A DNA stretch of 47,091 nucleotides. Source: Bacteroidia bacterium 43-41. Its GTDB lineage: Bacteria; Bacteroidota; Bacteroidia; Bacteroidales; Dysgonomonadaceae. Within the stretch, counting starts at the first letter, position 1; the number at the start of each line of letters is the position of its first letter. The stretch lies in assembly GCA_001898165.1 (NCBI GenBank), contig MKTD01000053.1:1-47091 (forward strand). The letters run 5' to 3'. This document shows positions 8,940 through 17,758 of this stretch, one piece after another. Below the pieces are notes generated by a model that ran no database searches, was not told the DNA's origin, and saw only the letters and a program-made list of their open reading frames with translations. Both the position numbers and the translations under genes were made by a program.

Positions 8940-10460
8940 ATGAAAAAACGAGTATTGACACCCTTTCTTCTCGCTATCCTGTTTTGCACAGAGATGGCTT
9001 GTTCTTCAATTCCTTCCACGACCATATTGAGCAAAGAAACGCTTCAAGATAAAATAAAAGGCGGATGGGCGGGAAAAACAATCGGATGCACTTATGGAGG
9101 ACCGGTTGAGTTTCTCTATAACGGAACAATGATCCAAGATTATGTCCCTATCAAATGGGATAAGGATAGAGCAAAATGGTACTATGATAATTTCCCGGGA
9201 TTATACGATGATATATATGTTAATCTCACCTTTGTAGAAGTATTTGAACGCTTGGGATTGGAAGCTCCGGCCGATTCATTTGCAATTGCTTTTGCAAATG
9301 CCCCATACCCTCTATGGCACGCCAATCAGGCAGCTCGATACAATATTTTGCAAGGATTGAAACCCTCCGAATCCGGCCATTGGTTGAATAATCCCCATGC
9401 CGATGATATTGATTTTCAAATTGAGGCTGATTTTGCCGGGCTAATGTCGCCGGGAATGCCTAATACCGCTTCTCATATTGCGGATAAGATAGGGCATATC
9501 ATGAATTACGGAGACGGATGGTATGGAGGCGTCTTTGTTGCTGCTTTATATTCAGGGGCGTTTATTTCCGACGACATGGAGTTTGTGGTCGGGGAGGCAT
9601 TGAAAACTATTCCCGAAGAGAGTTCTTTCCATCAATGCATCAAGGATGTAATTAACTGGCACAAAGAGTTTCCCAACGATTGGAAGAGGAACTGGTTCGA
9701 GTGTGAAAAGAAATGGAGTTCGGAGATAGGTTGTCCCGACGGTGTTTTTGCTCCTTTTAATATCGATGCCAAAATCAACAGCGCTTACGTCGCCATAGGT
9801 CTTCTGTATGGAAATAAGGACTTCTTTAAAACTATCGACATCGCGGCGCGTTGCGGACAAGATGCGGATTGCAATGCAGCCACAGCTGCCGGGATCTTGG
9901 GAACAATGATAGGTTATAGCCAAATTCCCGAGTACTGGAAAGAATGCTTATACGAAATAGAAGACCGTGATTTTGAATATACGGATATTTCTTTAAACGA
10001 TATTTATAAAATCGGTTTCAAACATGCACTCCTTGTCATAGAACAACAAGGCGGGAAAATAGAAGAACAACAAGTACAAATCAAATGCCAACAACCGGTA
10101 GCAGTAGCCTATGAAAAATCATTTGAAGGCCATTTTCCTATCGAAAAACGAGCTATCAACCAATCCATATCGGAACAATCCAAAGTAGCTTTTAAAGGCA
10201 TCGGAGTTGTGGTGAAAGGATACGTTCATTGCCCCGATAGCAACTATGTTGCGCAAGTAGAAATGTACATTGACAATGCATTGGCCGAAACAGCCCAATT
10301 GCCGGTAGCCTCTTCCAATGCCCGGAAGGTAGATTTATTCTGGAAATATCAATTACCTATGGGTGAACACATCATCACATTCAACTGGTTAAATCCAAGA
10401 CCGGATGCCCGGGTTATCGCCACGGAGGCCTTGGTTTATTCAAACGCGCCCTCTAAATAA
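8940..10460 (+). CDS. Exported ADP-ribosylglycohydrolase-family protein
   Basis: A 506-residue protein with a signal peptide and a possible lipid-anchor Cys21 (EMACSS, an imperfect lipobox). Residues about 35-370 match the DraG/ARH fold: GGWAGKTIGCTYGGPVEF near the start, paired aspartates D90-D91 (GLYDDIYV), a DDIDFQIE segment, and the C-terminal metal motif GQDADCNAATAAGILG (D308, D310). The usual motif is GxDTDT, so both threonines are replaced here. Residues about 380-506 form an extra beta-rich domain. Family members hydrolyse ADP-ribosyl or related ribosyl bonds using two Mg ions. The exported location points to nutrient scavenging rather than reversal of protein modification; this is inference. 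Neighbours are the phosphoesterase (17 bp upstream) and nucleoside hydrolase (99 bp downstream). Confidence 0.85.
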   Translation: MKKRVLTPFLLAILFCTEMACSSIPSTTILSKETLQDKIKGGWAGKTIGCTYGGPVEFLYNGTMIQDYVPIKWDKDRAKWYYDNFPGLYDDIYVNLTFVEVFERLGLEAPADSFAIAFANAPYPLWHANQAARYNILQGLKPSESGHWLNNPHADDIDFQIEADFAGLMSPGMPNTASHIADKIGHIMNYGDGWYGGVFVAALYSGAFISDDMEFVVGEALKTIPEESSFHQCIKDVINWHKEFPNDWKRNWFECEKKWSSEIGCPDGVFAPFNIDAKINSAYVAIGLLYGNKDFFKTIDIAARCGQDADCNAATAAGILGTMIGYSQIPEYWKECLYEIEDRDFEYTDISLNDIYKIGFKHALLVIEQQGGKIEEQQVQIKCQQPVAVAYEKSFEGHFPIEKRAINQSISEQSKVAFKGIGVVVKGYVHCPDSNYVAQVEMYIDNALAETAQLPVASSNARKVDLFWKYQLPMGEHIITFNWLNPRPDARVIATEALVYSNAPSK

Positions 10461-10559
10461 ACATACGTTACGATAACCATAATCCGATTGGTGAAAGATA
10501 TCCGGGTCGCAAAGTATATTTCTATTTCAACCAGGCATTAACTACAAAAAAATATAATC

Positions 10560-11606
10560 ATGATTGAAAACAAATTTTTTTTATTAAACCTTCTATTTTT
10601 GATCGCTTTATCCGGCTGTACATCCAAAGACCGACAGAGTTTGAAAATTGCTTCAGATGCACAAAAGATTATTTTTGAAACGGATATTGGCAACGACGTG
10701 GATGACGCTTTAGCGCTGGATATGCTCTATAAATATATAGATGCGGGAAAGATGGATTTATTGGGTATTATGATCAATAAAGAGGGTATATATCCGCCTA
10801 AATATATTGATATCATGAATACATGGCATGGTTACCCTGAAATTCCCATTGGAATTATACACGATGGTGCGGACTGCGAGAATGATGCCACCAATTATGC
10901 CAAATGTGTATCTCTAATGAAGAAAGAGAATGGGGACCCGATGTTCCAAGGTTCCGTGGAAGACTTTTCAAAACTACCGGAAGCACATGCCCTGTACCGT
11001 AAAATATTAGCTCAACAACCGGACAATTCCGTTACAATTGTTTCCGTGGGTTTCTCTACCAATCTTGCCCGTTTACTGGAGACTCCCGGTGATGATTTCT
11101 CTCCACTGACCGGAAAGGAACTGGTGGCAAAGAAAGTGAAGCTATTATGTACTATGGCAGGATGTTTCAATAATCCGGATCTATATGAGTACAACATAAT
11201 GAAAGACATTCCGGCCGCAAAAAAGGTTTTTGCGGAATGGCCGACACCTTTGGTTACTTCTCCCTTTGAAGTAGGCATTGCTATCAATTATCCGGCTACC
11301 AGTATTGAAAATGATTTCGCCTGGGCGCCTGAACATCCTATGGTGGAGGCTTATAAATGTTATATGAAAATGCCTTATGACCGCCCCACATGGGATTTGA
11401 CTTCTGTATTGTATTCAGTGGAAGGCTCCTCTTATTTCAACATTTCACCTGCTGGTAAGATTAGTGTAACAGATAAAGGCGCCACGATTTTCACAGCCGA
11501 TAAAAGCGGTAACCGGCATTATTTGATGGTAGATTCCGTTCAGGCTGAAAATATCAAACAACATTTTATCCAATTGATCAGTCGGCAACCTGCAACTTTC
11601 AAATAA
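10560..11606 (+). CDS. Nucleoside hydrolase-family lipoprotein
   Basis: A 348-residue lipoprotein (lipobox LSGC, Cys20) of the inosine-uridine nucleoside hydrolase superfamily. The calcium-binding aspartate cluster is present as TDIGNDVDDALALD (D42, D46, D48, D49). SVGFSTNLARLL and the C-terminal DLTSVLYSV agree with the family's binding-site regions. The enzyme would split a nucleoside or similar N-riboside into free base and ribose outside the cytoplasm, giving ribose to the transporter encoded two genes later. Length is near the family norm (about 310-350) once the signal is removed. Base specificity cannot be read from sequence. Confidence 0.9.
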   Translation: MIENKFFLLNLLFLIALSGCTSKDRQSLKIASDAQKIIFETDIGNDVDDALALDMLYKYIDAGKMDLLGIMINKEGIYPPKYIDIMNTWHGYPEIPIGIIHDGADCENDATNYAKCVSLMKKENGDPMFQGSVEDFSKLPEAHALYRKILAQQPDNSVTIVSVGFSTNLARLLETPGDDFSPLTGKELVAKKVKLLCTMAGCFNNPDLYEYNIMKDIPAAKKVFAEWPTPLVTSPFEVGIAINYPATSIENDFAWAPEHPMVEAYKCYMKMPYDRPTWDLTSVLYSVEGSSYFNISPAGKISVTDKGATIFTADKSGNRHYLMVDSVQAENIKQHFIQLISRQPATFK

Positions 11607-11747
11607 ATATCCTGACACAAGCGGACCTGGCGTTTATTTCTATTCACCTGGTTAGGTACGTTCCGTACAGCTCTTCGACTAAAAGCCATGCAGAATGGAC
11701 ATACCACGTTTGGAAAAGTCAAATAGTTAAAGATTAATTAAAATAAT

Positions 11748-12677
11748 ATGAGCAAGATAGTAGTGATCGGCAGTTCCAATACAGATTTAATCGCGAAAGT
11801 AAAAGATTTTCCCAAGGCAGGAGAGACCATCAAGGGAGTTTCCTATTTTCAGGCAATGGGCGGAAAGGGCGCCAACCAGGCACTGGCCGCCCATCGATTG
11901 GGCGGAGACGTGAAATTTATTACCAGCCTGGGGAAGGATGCAAACGGACTAAACACTCTGGAATACTATAAAAAAGAAGGGTTGGATGCTTCCTCATCTT
12001 TGATTGTCAATAATACCCCTTCGGGTGTAGCAATGATTTGGGTAGATGGAAAGGGGGAAAACAGTATTGTAATCATCTCCGGAGCGAATGAAATGCTTTC
12101 CTCCGAATATATTCATAAAATCGAAAAAGAGATACTGGAGGCGGATTTGATTGTCCTGCAAATGGAGATTCCTTACGATACGGTAAAAACAGTCTGTGAT
12201 ATTGCCTATGAGCATAATAAACAGATACTGTTAAACGTGGCACCCGCGAGAAAATTAGATGAGGATATCATTAAAAAAATTGATGTACTTATTGTTAACG
12301 AGACCGAAGCCGAAATTATTTCAGGAGAAATAATGGAACATATCGGTGAAGAGGGAATTGTTGACAAATTATTGGCTTTAGGAATAAAGACGGTTGTTTT
12401 AACTTTGGGCAAACGTGGTTGTATATTGAAGAACAAGCAAATATATTTACGAGCACCTGCCTTCGCTGTCAAAACAGTAGATACGACTGGAGCGGGAGAT
12501 ACATTCTGTGGCGCTTTAGCAGCAGAATTAAGCAAAGGTCATAACTGGAATGAGACCTTAGAATTTGCTTCTGCTGCGGCAGCAATTTGCGTTACCCGAA
12601 TGGGAGCACAGCCTTCTATACCGACAGAAACCGAAGTGTATGATTTTTTAAAAAAGACAGTAAATTATTCATTTTAA
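11748..12677 (+). CDS. rbsK: Ribokinase
   Basis: A 309-residue cytoplasmic PfkB-family sugar kinase that phosphorylates D-ribose to ribose-5-phosphate with ATP. It has the N-terminal signature GSSNTDL (8-14), the substrate-binding glycines GGKGANQA (38-45), the NETE motif (about 183-186) and the C-terminal anion hole with catalytic base DTTGAGDTFCGA (D251). Length and motif order are typical of RbsK. It follows the nucleoside hydrolase by 141 bp and precedes the transporter by 11 bp. Described B. thetaiotaomicron ribose-utilization loci carry two ribokinases; only one is present here. Other pentose or nucleoside kinases of the family are possible, but the context favours ribose. Confidence 0.9.
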   Translation: MSKIVVIGSSNTDLIAKVKDFPKAGETIKGVSYFQAMGGKGANQALAAHRLGGDVKFITSLGKDANGLNTLEYYKKEGLDASSSLIVNNTPSGVAMIWVDGKGENSIVIISGANEMLSSEYIHKIEKEILEADLIVLQMEIPYDTVKTVCDIAYEHNKQILLNVAPARKLDEDIIKKIDVLIVNETEAEIISGEIMEHIGEEGIVDKLLALGIKTVVLTLGKRGCILKNKQIYLRAPAFAVKTVDTTGAGDTFCGALAAELSKGHNWNETLEFASAAAAICVTRMGAQPSIPTETEVYDFLKKTVNYSF

Positions 12678-12688
12678 ATTAGAACCAT

Positions 12689-13690
12689 ATGTTTATTGTA
12701 AATAGTTATTCATTAGCCATCGTGTTTTGCTTCATAACCATGCTCTGCTGGGGTTCCTGGGGCAACACCCAAAAATTAGCCGGAAAAACGTGGCGTTACG
12801 AGTTGTTTTACTGGGATTATGTGACAGGCGTTTTGGCCTTATCCCTGATTTTTGCATTTACGCTTGGAAGTATGGGAGATGCCGGCCGCAGTTTTATTCC
12901 CGATTTGATACAGGCAGATCCAAAAAACATTGGCAGTGCATTTTTGGGCGGGATTATCTTCAATGCTGCCAACATTCTTCTTTCCACAGCCATCGCTATG
13001 GCCGGCATGGCAGTCGCATTCCCGGTTGGGATTGGACTGGCGTTGGTTTTGGGTGTAATTATTAACTACCTGGGGTTTCAAAAAGGGGATCCGTTTTTCC
13101 TGTTTTTGGGTGTGGGGTTGGTAACTGTCGCCATTTTACTTAATGCGTTGGCTTACAAAAATGTATCATCTGAGAATAAAAAGGTAACTTCTAAAGGAAT
13201 AATTATTTCCATTCTTGCCGGCCTGCTGATGTCTTTTTTCTATCGGTTTGTTGCCGCCTCCATGGACTTAAATAATTTTGAAAACCCTGCTCGGGGGATG
13301 ATGACCCCATACACGGCAACAGTGATTTTTTCGCTGGGAATTTTCATCAGTAATTTTATATTCAATACTATTTTGATGAAAAGACCGATTCATGGCGAAC
13401 CAACAAACTACAAAACCTACTTCAAAGGGAAGTTTCCTATCCATTTGGTAGGCATTTTAGGCGGGATTATCTGGGGGATCGGTAATTCGCTGAATCTGAT
13501 TGCCGCCGGAAAAGCCGGAGCCGCAATTTCCTACGGACTTGGCCAGGGTGCAACGTTGGTAGCAGCATTATGGGGGGTATTCATTTGGAAAGAATTTAAA
13601 GGCGCATCGAGGAAAACAAATTTCATGCTGGTGGTGATGTTCATTTTGTTCCTGCTTGGAATTGTCTCCATTATCTATGCCGGGAACTGA
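12689..13690 (+). CDS. GRP-family sugar (ribose) transporter
   Basis: A 333-residue integral inner-membrane protein with about ten hydrophobic segments, resembling the glucose/ribose porter (GRP, DMT superfamily) proteins such as RbsU/GlcU. Characteristic stretches are LCWGSWGNTQKLAGKTWRYE near the N-terminus, ILLSTAIAMAGMAVAFPVGIG in the middle, and GIIWGIGNSLNLIAAGKAG followed by GLGQGATLVAALWGVFIWKE towards the end. It lies 11 bp after the ribokinase gene and probably carries ribose across the inner membrane, as the equivalent gene does in RUS loci. Its last 123 bp are also read on the opposite strand as the C-terminal extension of the rhomboid gene, an unusual convergent overlap. Confidence 0.85.
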   Translation: MFIVNSYSLAIVFCFITMLCWGSWGNTQKLAGKTWRYELFYWDYVTGVLALSLIFAFTLGSMGDAGRSFIPDLIQADPKNIGSAFLGGIIFNAANILLSTAIAMAGMAVAFPVGIGLALVLGVIINYLGFQKGDPFFLFLGVGLVTVAILLNALAYKNVSSENKKVTSKGIIISILAGLLMSFFYRFVAASMDLNNFENPARGMMTPYTATVIFSLGIFISNFIFNTILMKRPIHGEPTNYKTYFKGKFPIHLVGILGGIIWGIGNSLNLIAAGKAGAAISYGLGQGATLVAALWGVFIWKEFKGASRKTNFMLVVMFILFLLGIVSIIYAGN

Positions 13691-14347
13691 CAGGCGTTCA
13701 TCGTCCTCCATATCCTCCTCGTCTTCCCAAAGCACTTTCGGTTTTTGTGGGCCCCTATTCCTGAAAATAAAAGCGACGATAAGCCCGGCAACTGCTCCCG
13801 ACAAATGGGCCTCCCACGAAAGGGTTACATCAACATATTCGGTTATCGGGAAAATGCTCCATACGGTACTGCCATAGACGAAGGCCACCACCATCGAAAC
13901 TGCTATAAGCGGAATATATTTCCTGAACAAACCACTAAAAAACAAAAAGAAGACAAGGGCAAAAACTAACCCGCTTGCCCCCACATGATATGAGCTCCTG
14001 CCTATCAGCCACGTGAAAAAACCGCTCAACAACCAGAGGTAAGCCAGCGATCTGAATGCTATCTGGTTGTAAAAGTAGAACAAGAACGAAAATAGAACCA
14101 GCAGGGGAACGGTATTGGAAATAAGATGTGAAAACGATCCATGGATAAAAGGCGAGAAAACAATACCGGGCAAACCGTTTAATTGACGGGGATAAATTCC
14201 CAGAAGTGAAAAGTTGAATGAGAAAATACGGGTGTAATCGATGAGAAACACCACCCAAACCAGCACACACATCACCAGTGCGGGAATCATTGCTAACCGG
14301 ATCCTTTTTATCTGCCACCGTTCGGTTTTCATTACTGCATCATCCAT
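13568..14347 (-). CDS. Rhomboid-family intramembrane serine protease with an odd antisense-derived tail
   Basis: A 259-residue membrane protein. Rhomboid hallmarks are HGSFSHLISN (His74, Asn78), the catalytic serine in GASG (Ser125) and the paired histidine in EAHLSG (His181), within about six hydrophobic helices. The natural domain ends near FRNRGPQKPKVLWEDEED. The frame then continues for 40 residues (about 220-259) read antisense through the end of the sugar transporter, giving a His/Gln-rich, non-conserved tail. This suggests the original stop was lost when neighbouring DNA was joined. A TAnnTTTG box on the minus strand at 14353-14360 would make ATG 14347 nearly leaderless, so Met6 (14332) is a possible true start. 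Confidence 0.88.
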   Translation of the reverse strand: MDDAVMKTERWQIKRIRLAMIPALVMCVLVWVVFLIDYTRIFSFNFSLLGIYPRQLNGLPGIVFSPFIHGSFSHLISNTVPLLVLFSFLFYFYNQIAFRSLAYLWLLSGFFTWLIGRSSYHVGASGLVFALVFFLFFSGLFRKYIPLIAVSMVVAFVYGSTVWSIFPITEYVDVTLSWEAHLSGAVAGLIVAFIFRNRGPQKPKVLWEDEEDMEDDERLSVPGIDNGDNSKQEQNEHHHQHEICFPRCAFKFFPNEYPP

Positions 14348-14352
14348 TATTA

Positions 14353-14360
14353 CAAAACTA
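14353..14360 (-). promoter_or_regulatory. -7 box of the rhomboid gene
   Basis: On the minus strand this reads TAGTTTTG, a full match to the Bacteroidetes -7 consensus TAnnTTTG. The implied transcription start lies at or next to the first ATG of the rhomboid gene. Confidence 0.5.
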
Positions 14361-14407
14361 ACTAAAAAAATCGTAAAAGTTCCCGAAACAAAAAAAAGTG
14401 TATATTA

Positions 14408-14439
14408 TTTGTTGAATTAACCGCAATTAGCTACCTTTC
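14408..14439 (+). promoter_or_regulatory. Promoter of the glycogen operon
   Basis: TTTG at 14408-14411 is followed after 20 nt by TACCTTTC at 14432-14439. This fits the Bacteroidetes -33/-7 pattern (TTTG, about 19-21 nt, TAnnTTTG) with one mismatch in the -7 box. It lies 45 bp before the debranching-enzyme start codon. Confidence 0.55.
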
Positions 14440-14483
14440 GAACATCAAACCATAAAGAGATATATTTCTAATTCTTTCACAAT

Positions 14484-16424
14484 ATGAGCTATCTTAAATT
14501 CGATAAGGACCTGATGATTAACCTGGAGTACTCCCTGTATCGCAACGTACTGAGGACCAACAAAAAAGGAGCTTATCAAAACACATCGATTTCAGGTTGC
14601 AACACTTCCAAATATCAAGGGCTCCTGGTAATGCCGGTACCTTTCCTGGACGACGATAATCACCTGATCCTCTCCTCAATTGATGAAACGGTTATACAGC
14701 ACGGAGCGCAATTTAATTTAGGAATTCATAAATATAACGACGACAACTACAGTCCCAAAGGGCATAAATACATCCGCGAATTTAACAGTGATGGCGTTCC
14801 AAAAACTATTTACCGCGTGGGTGGTGTTATCCTTTCCAAGGAGATTATGTTTTCGTCGAAAGAGAACCGGCTGATGATCCGTTACAAGTTGATGAATGCC
14901 CATTCACCAACCACAATCCGGTTCAAACCTTATATGGCTTTTCGAAATATTTCTCAGTTAACCAGACAAAACGATCAGGTAGATCGTTCGTATCGTGAAG
15001 TGGAAAATGGTATCAGCACAAGCATGTACTACGGATATCCCGAGTTTTTCATGCAATTCAACAAGAAGGTTGACTTTATGTATCAACCCTATTGGAGCCA
15101 GGGTGTGGAATACATTCAGGATATGCAAAACGGGGATACGTTCAAAGAAGACCTCTATGTTCCCGGGTATTTTGAGTTGCCTATTGAAAAAGGCGAGGAG
15201 ATTATCTTTTCGGCAGGAGACATTTTAGTAAACACTTCTACTCTTGCCGATGAGTTTAACTTTGAACTTCAAAAACGCACGCCAAGGTCTAGTTTTTACA
15301 ACTGCCTGAAAAACTCGAGCCATCAGTTTTATTACATTCCTAAGACAGATGAGATATACCTGCTGGCCGGTTATCCGTGGTTCAAGGTCAGGGCACGTGA
15401 CCAGTTTGTGTCGTTACCCGGTTGTACACTATCGGTTGGCAGGCCCGGTGATTTTGTAGCGATCATGGATTCGGCCGCACCTCACATTCAGGATTTCATG
15501 AATGACAAACCGCGCAAAAACATCATCAAACAGATAGACGATCCCGATGTTTTGCTGTGGGTAACCTGGTCATTACAACAATACTGGAAAGAGAGCAAAC
15601 ATGTTTTTAAAGAAAAATATGTCGATTTTCTCTTTTCCATAATCGATTTTATTTTGTCGAACAAGCATCCCAACTTATCTGTTGATGAAGAGAGTGGATT
15701 GGTTTCAACGTATGGACACGATGTCGCCGTAAGCTGGATGAATGCGATGCAGAATGGTAAACCCGTCACTCCAAGATCGGGATATTTAGTTGAATTCAAT
15801 GCCTTATGGCACAATGCACTGAAATTTGCGGAAGAGATAGCCGCCGCGGTAAATAAAAAAGCATTGGCAGCAACATTTGAAGAGAAAGCGTTGAAAGTAC
15901 AGCAGTCGTTTGTTGAAACATTTCTCAACGATGCCGGTTATTTATATGATTACGTGGACGGTACATATGCAGACAGGAATGTCCGCCCCAATATGGTTTT
16001 TGCCGTTTCCGTGGATTATTCGCCATTAGAGAGGCGTCAGAAAAAATCGGTTATTGATTTCGTTACCAAAGAGCTGCTCACTCCGGTAGGCATACGCTCT
16101 TTAAGTCCGAAAGGATACAATTACCGCCCACGTTACACAGGGACAATCGAAGAAAAAGAGTATGCATATTTCAACGGATGTGCTTTTCCGTGGCTTATTG
16201 GCGCTTACATTGAAGCTTACCTGAAAGTATTCAGCATGAGCGGGCTTTCCCTGGCAGACCGGGTAATGATTGAGTTGGAAGATCAGATGCAAAACGACTG
16301 TATCGGCACCTTGTCTGAGTTTTATGATTCCAACCCTCCGTTTTATGCCCATGGCGGATATTCTTTTGCCATGAGTGTTGCAGAGACTTTACGGGCAAAA
16401 AAACTCATCAAATCATTCGGATAA
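14484..16424 (+). CDS. Glycogen debranching enzyme (amylo-alpha-1,6-glucosidase)
   Basis: A 646-residue cytoplasmic enzyme of the archaeal/bacterial glycogen-debranching family. The N-terminal beta domain (about 1-260) binds glucan; the C-terminal (alpha/alpha)6 barrel (about 290-640) carries the GH133-type amylo-1,6-glucosidase. Recognisable stretches are NTSISGCNTSKYQGLLV, YPWFKVRARDQFVSLPG, SYGSVDEESGLVSTYG-like sequence around 395-410, and GIRSLSPKGYNYRPRY. There is no signal peptide. It is first of three genes (debrancher, GT4, GH57), a grouping common in Bacteroidales for storage-glucan turnover, and it precedes the glycosyltransferase with a 43-bp gap once that gene's start is placed correctly. 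Confidence 0.9.
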   Translation: MSYLKFDKDLMINLEYSLYRNVLRTNKKGAYQNTSISGCNTSKYQGLLVMPVPFLDDDNHLILSSIDETVIQHGAQFNLGIHKYNDDNYSPKGHKYIREFNSDGVPKTIYRVGGVILSKEIMFSSKENRLMIRYKLMNAHSPTTIRFKPYMAFRNISQLTRQNDQVDRSYREVENGISTSMYYGYPEFFMQFNKKVDFMYQPYWSQGVEYIQDMQNGDTFKEDLYVPGYFELPIEKGEEIIFSAGDILVNTSTLADEFNFELQKRTPRSSFYNCLKNSSHQFYYIPKTDEIYLLAGYPWFKVRARDQFVSLPGCTLSVGRPGDFVAIMDSAAPHIQDFMNDKPRKNIIKQIDDPDVLLWVTWSLQQYWKESKHVFKEKYVDFLFSIIDFILSNKHPNLSVDEESGLVSTYGHDVAVSWMNAMQNGKPVTPRSGYLVEFNALWHNALKFAEEIAAAVNKKALAATFEEKALKVQQSFVETFLNDAGYLYDYVDGTYADRNVRPNMVFAVSVDYSPLERRQKKSVIDFVTKELLTPVGIRSLSPKGYNYRPRYTGTIEEKEYAYFNGCAFPWLIGAYIEAYLKVFSMSGLSLADRVMIELEDQMQNDCIGTLSEFYDSNPPFYAHGGYSFAMSVAETLRAKKLIKSFG

Positions 16425-16467
16425 GCCAAAAAACATTGAATTACAACTGGATATAAAACACGATAGA

Positions 16468-17724
16468 ATGAGAGCACTGATGTTAGGGTGGGAATTCCCG
16501 CCTCATATACTGGGTGGGCTTGGAACCGCAAGTTATGGATTAACCAAGGGCATGGCCAAGCAGGAAGATATGGAGATACTGTTTGTTATCCCGAAGCCCT
16601 GGGGCGACGAAGACCAGAGTTTTCTGAAAATAATAGGCTGCAACAACACTCCTATTGTGTGGCGCGACGTCAGTTGGGAAACCGCTAAGGAAAGGCTGGA
16701 GAAGTACATGAATCCCGAAGAATATTTTTGGATGCGCGACAATATTTACGCCGATTTCAACTACATGACCACCAACGATCTTGGGTGTTTAGAGTTCTCC
16801 GGCCGGTATCCGAACAACATTCTGGAAGAGACCAATAATTATTCCATCGTTACGGGCGTTATTGCCAGAACATATAAATACGATATTATCCATGCCCACG
16901 ACTGGCTTACCTACTCTTCGGGCCTGCATGCAAAAAGTGTAAGCGGAAAACCGCTGGTCATTCATGTACACGCAACAGAGTTCGACCGCAGCCGCGGCAA
17001 GCCGAACCCGATCGTTTACGGGATCGAAAAAAACGGAATGGATCACTGCGACCATATTATCTGTGTAAGCAACCTCACCCGCAAAACCGTAATTGAAAAC
17101 TACAACCAACCCGAATGGAAAGTATCTACCGTTCACAATGCCGTGGAACCGTTAAGCCCCGAGATTGAAGCAATCGAACGCATATCGGGTGTGAAAGAAA
17201 AAGTAATTACTTTCCTCGGACGCATCACTATGCAAAAAGGCCCTGAGTTTTTTGTAGATGCGGCCACACAAGTATTGAAAAGGACCAAGCACATCCGATT
17301 TGTGATGGCAGGAAGCGGCGATATGATGAACCAGATGATACGCCTAGTTGCCGACCGGGGTATTGCCGACAGGTTCCACTTCACCGGATTCCTCCGTGGA
17401 GAGCAGGTCTATGAGATGCTGAAATCGAGCGATGTATATGTTATGCCTTCGGTATCGGAGCCTTTTGGCATTTCACCGCTTGAAGCCATGCAATGCAACG
17501 TGCCAAGTATAATTTCGTATCAGTCGGGTTGTGCAGAAATCCTGAATAACGTCATCAAAACCAATTACTGGGACGTTGACGCTATGGCGGACGCCATGTA
17601 TTCGATTTGTACCTACCCGGGCATGGCCGAATTTCTGAAAGAAGAAGGGAAACGTGAAGTCGATAATATCGTTTGGGAAGATGCCGGTAAGAAAGTACGG
17701 GCTATTTACGATAGCCTGGTATGA
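16468..17724 (+). CDS. Glycosyltransferase family 4 (glycogen/alpha-glucan synthase-like)
   Basis: A 418-residue cytoplasmic GT-B glycosyltransferase. ATG 16468 is chosen because the protein then begins MRALMLGWEFPPHILGGLGT, the usual N-terminus of this family; an open frame reaches back to 16375 but overlaps the debrancher. Further marks are HAHDWLTYSSG, VSNLTRKTVIENY, FLGRITMQKGPEFFVDA, and the retaining-GT motif SEPFGISPLEAM (E-x7-E). Placed between a debrancher and a GH57 protein, it most likely extends or remodels alpha-1,4-glucan; other sugar-transfer roles cannot be excluded. The GH57 gene starts 34 bp downstream. Confidence 0.88.
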   Translation: MRALMLGWEFPPHILGGLGTASYGLTKGMAKQEDMEILFVIPKPWGDEDQSFLKIIGCNNTPIVWRDVSWETAKERLEKYMNPEEYFWMRDNIYADFNYMTTNDLGCLEFSGRYPNNILEETNNYSIVTGVIARTYKYDIIHAHDWLTYSSGLHAKSVSGKPLVIHVHATEFDRSRGKPNPIVYGIEKNGMDHCDHIICVSNLTRKTVIENYNQPEWKVSTVHNAVEPLSPEIEAIERISGVKEKVITFLGRITMQKGPEFFVDAATQVLKRTKHIRFVMAGSGDMMNQMIRLVADRGIADRFHFTGFLRGEQVYEMLKSSDVYVMPSVSEPFGISPLEAMQCNVPSIISYQSGCAEILNNVIKTNYWDVDAMADAMYSICTYPGMAEFLKEEGKREVDNIVWEDAGKKVRAIYDSLV

Positions 17725-17729
17725 AAAAA

Positions 17730-17752
17730 GTCTAACTATCTAAAAGTCTAAA
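17730..17752 (+). repeat. Short dispersed repeat, copy 1
   Basis: A 23-bp stretch of form GTCTAAC-T-ATCTAAA-A-GTCTAA in the 34-bp gap between the GT4 and GH57 genes. It is itself built of GTCTAA-type units and recurs, inverted, at 30123-30145. Confidence 0.55.
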
Positions 17753-17758
17753 AAGAAT

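Noticed and set aside
353-13690. A dedicated regulator (hybrid two-component, ECF/anti-sigma pair or RusR-like) of the ribose locus
   Set aside because: No such gene is found in the locus or next to it; it may lie upstream of the window.
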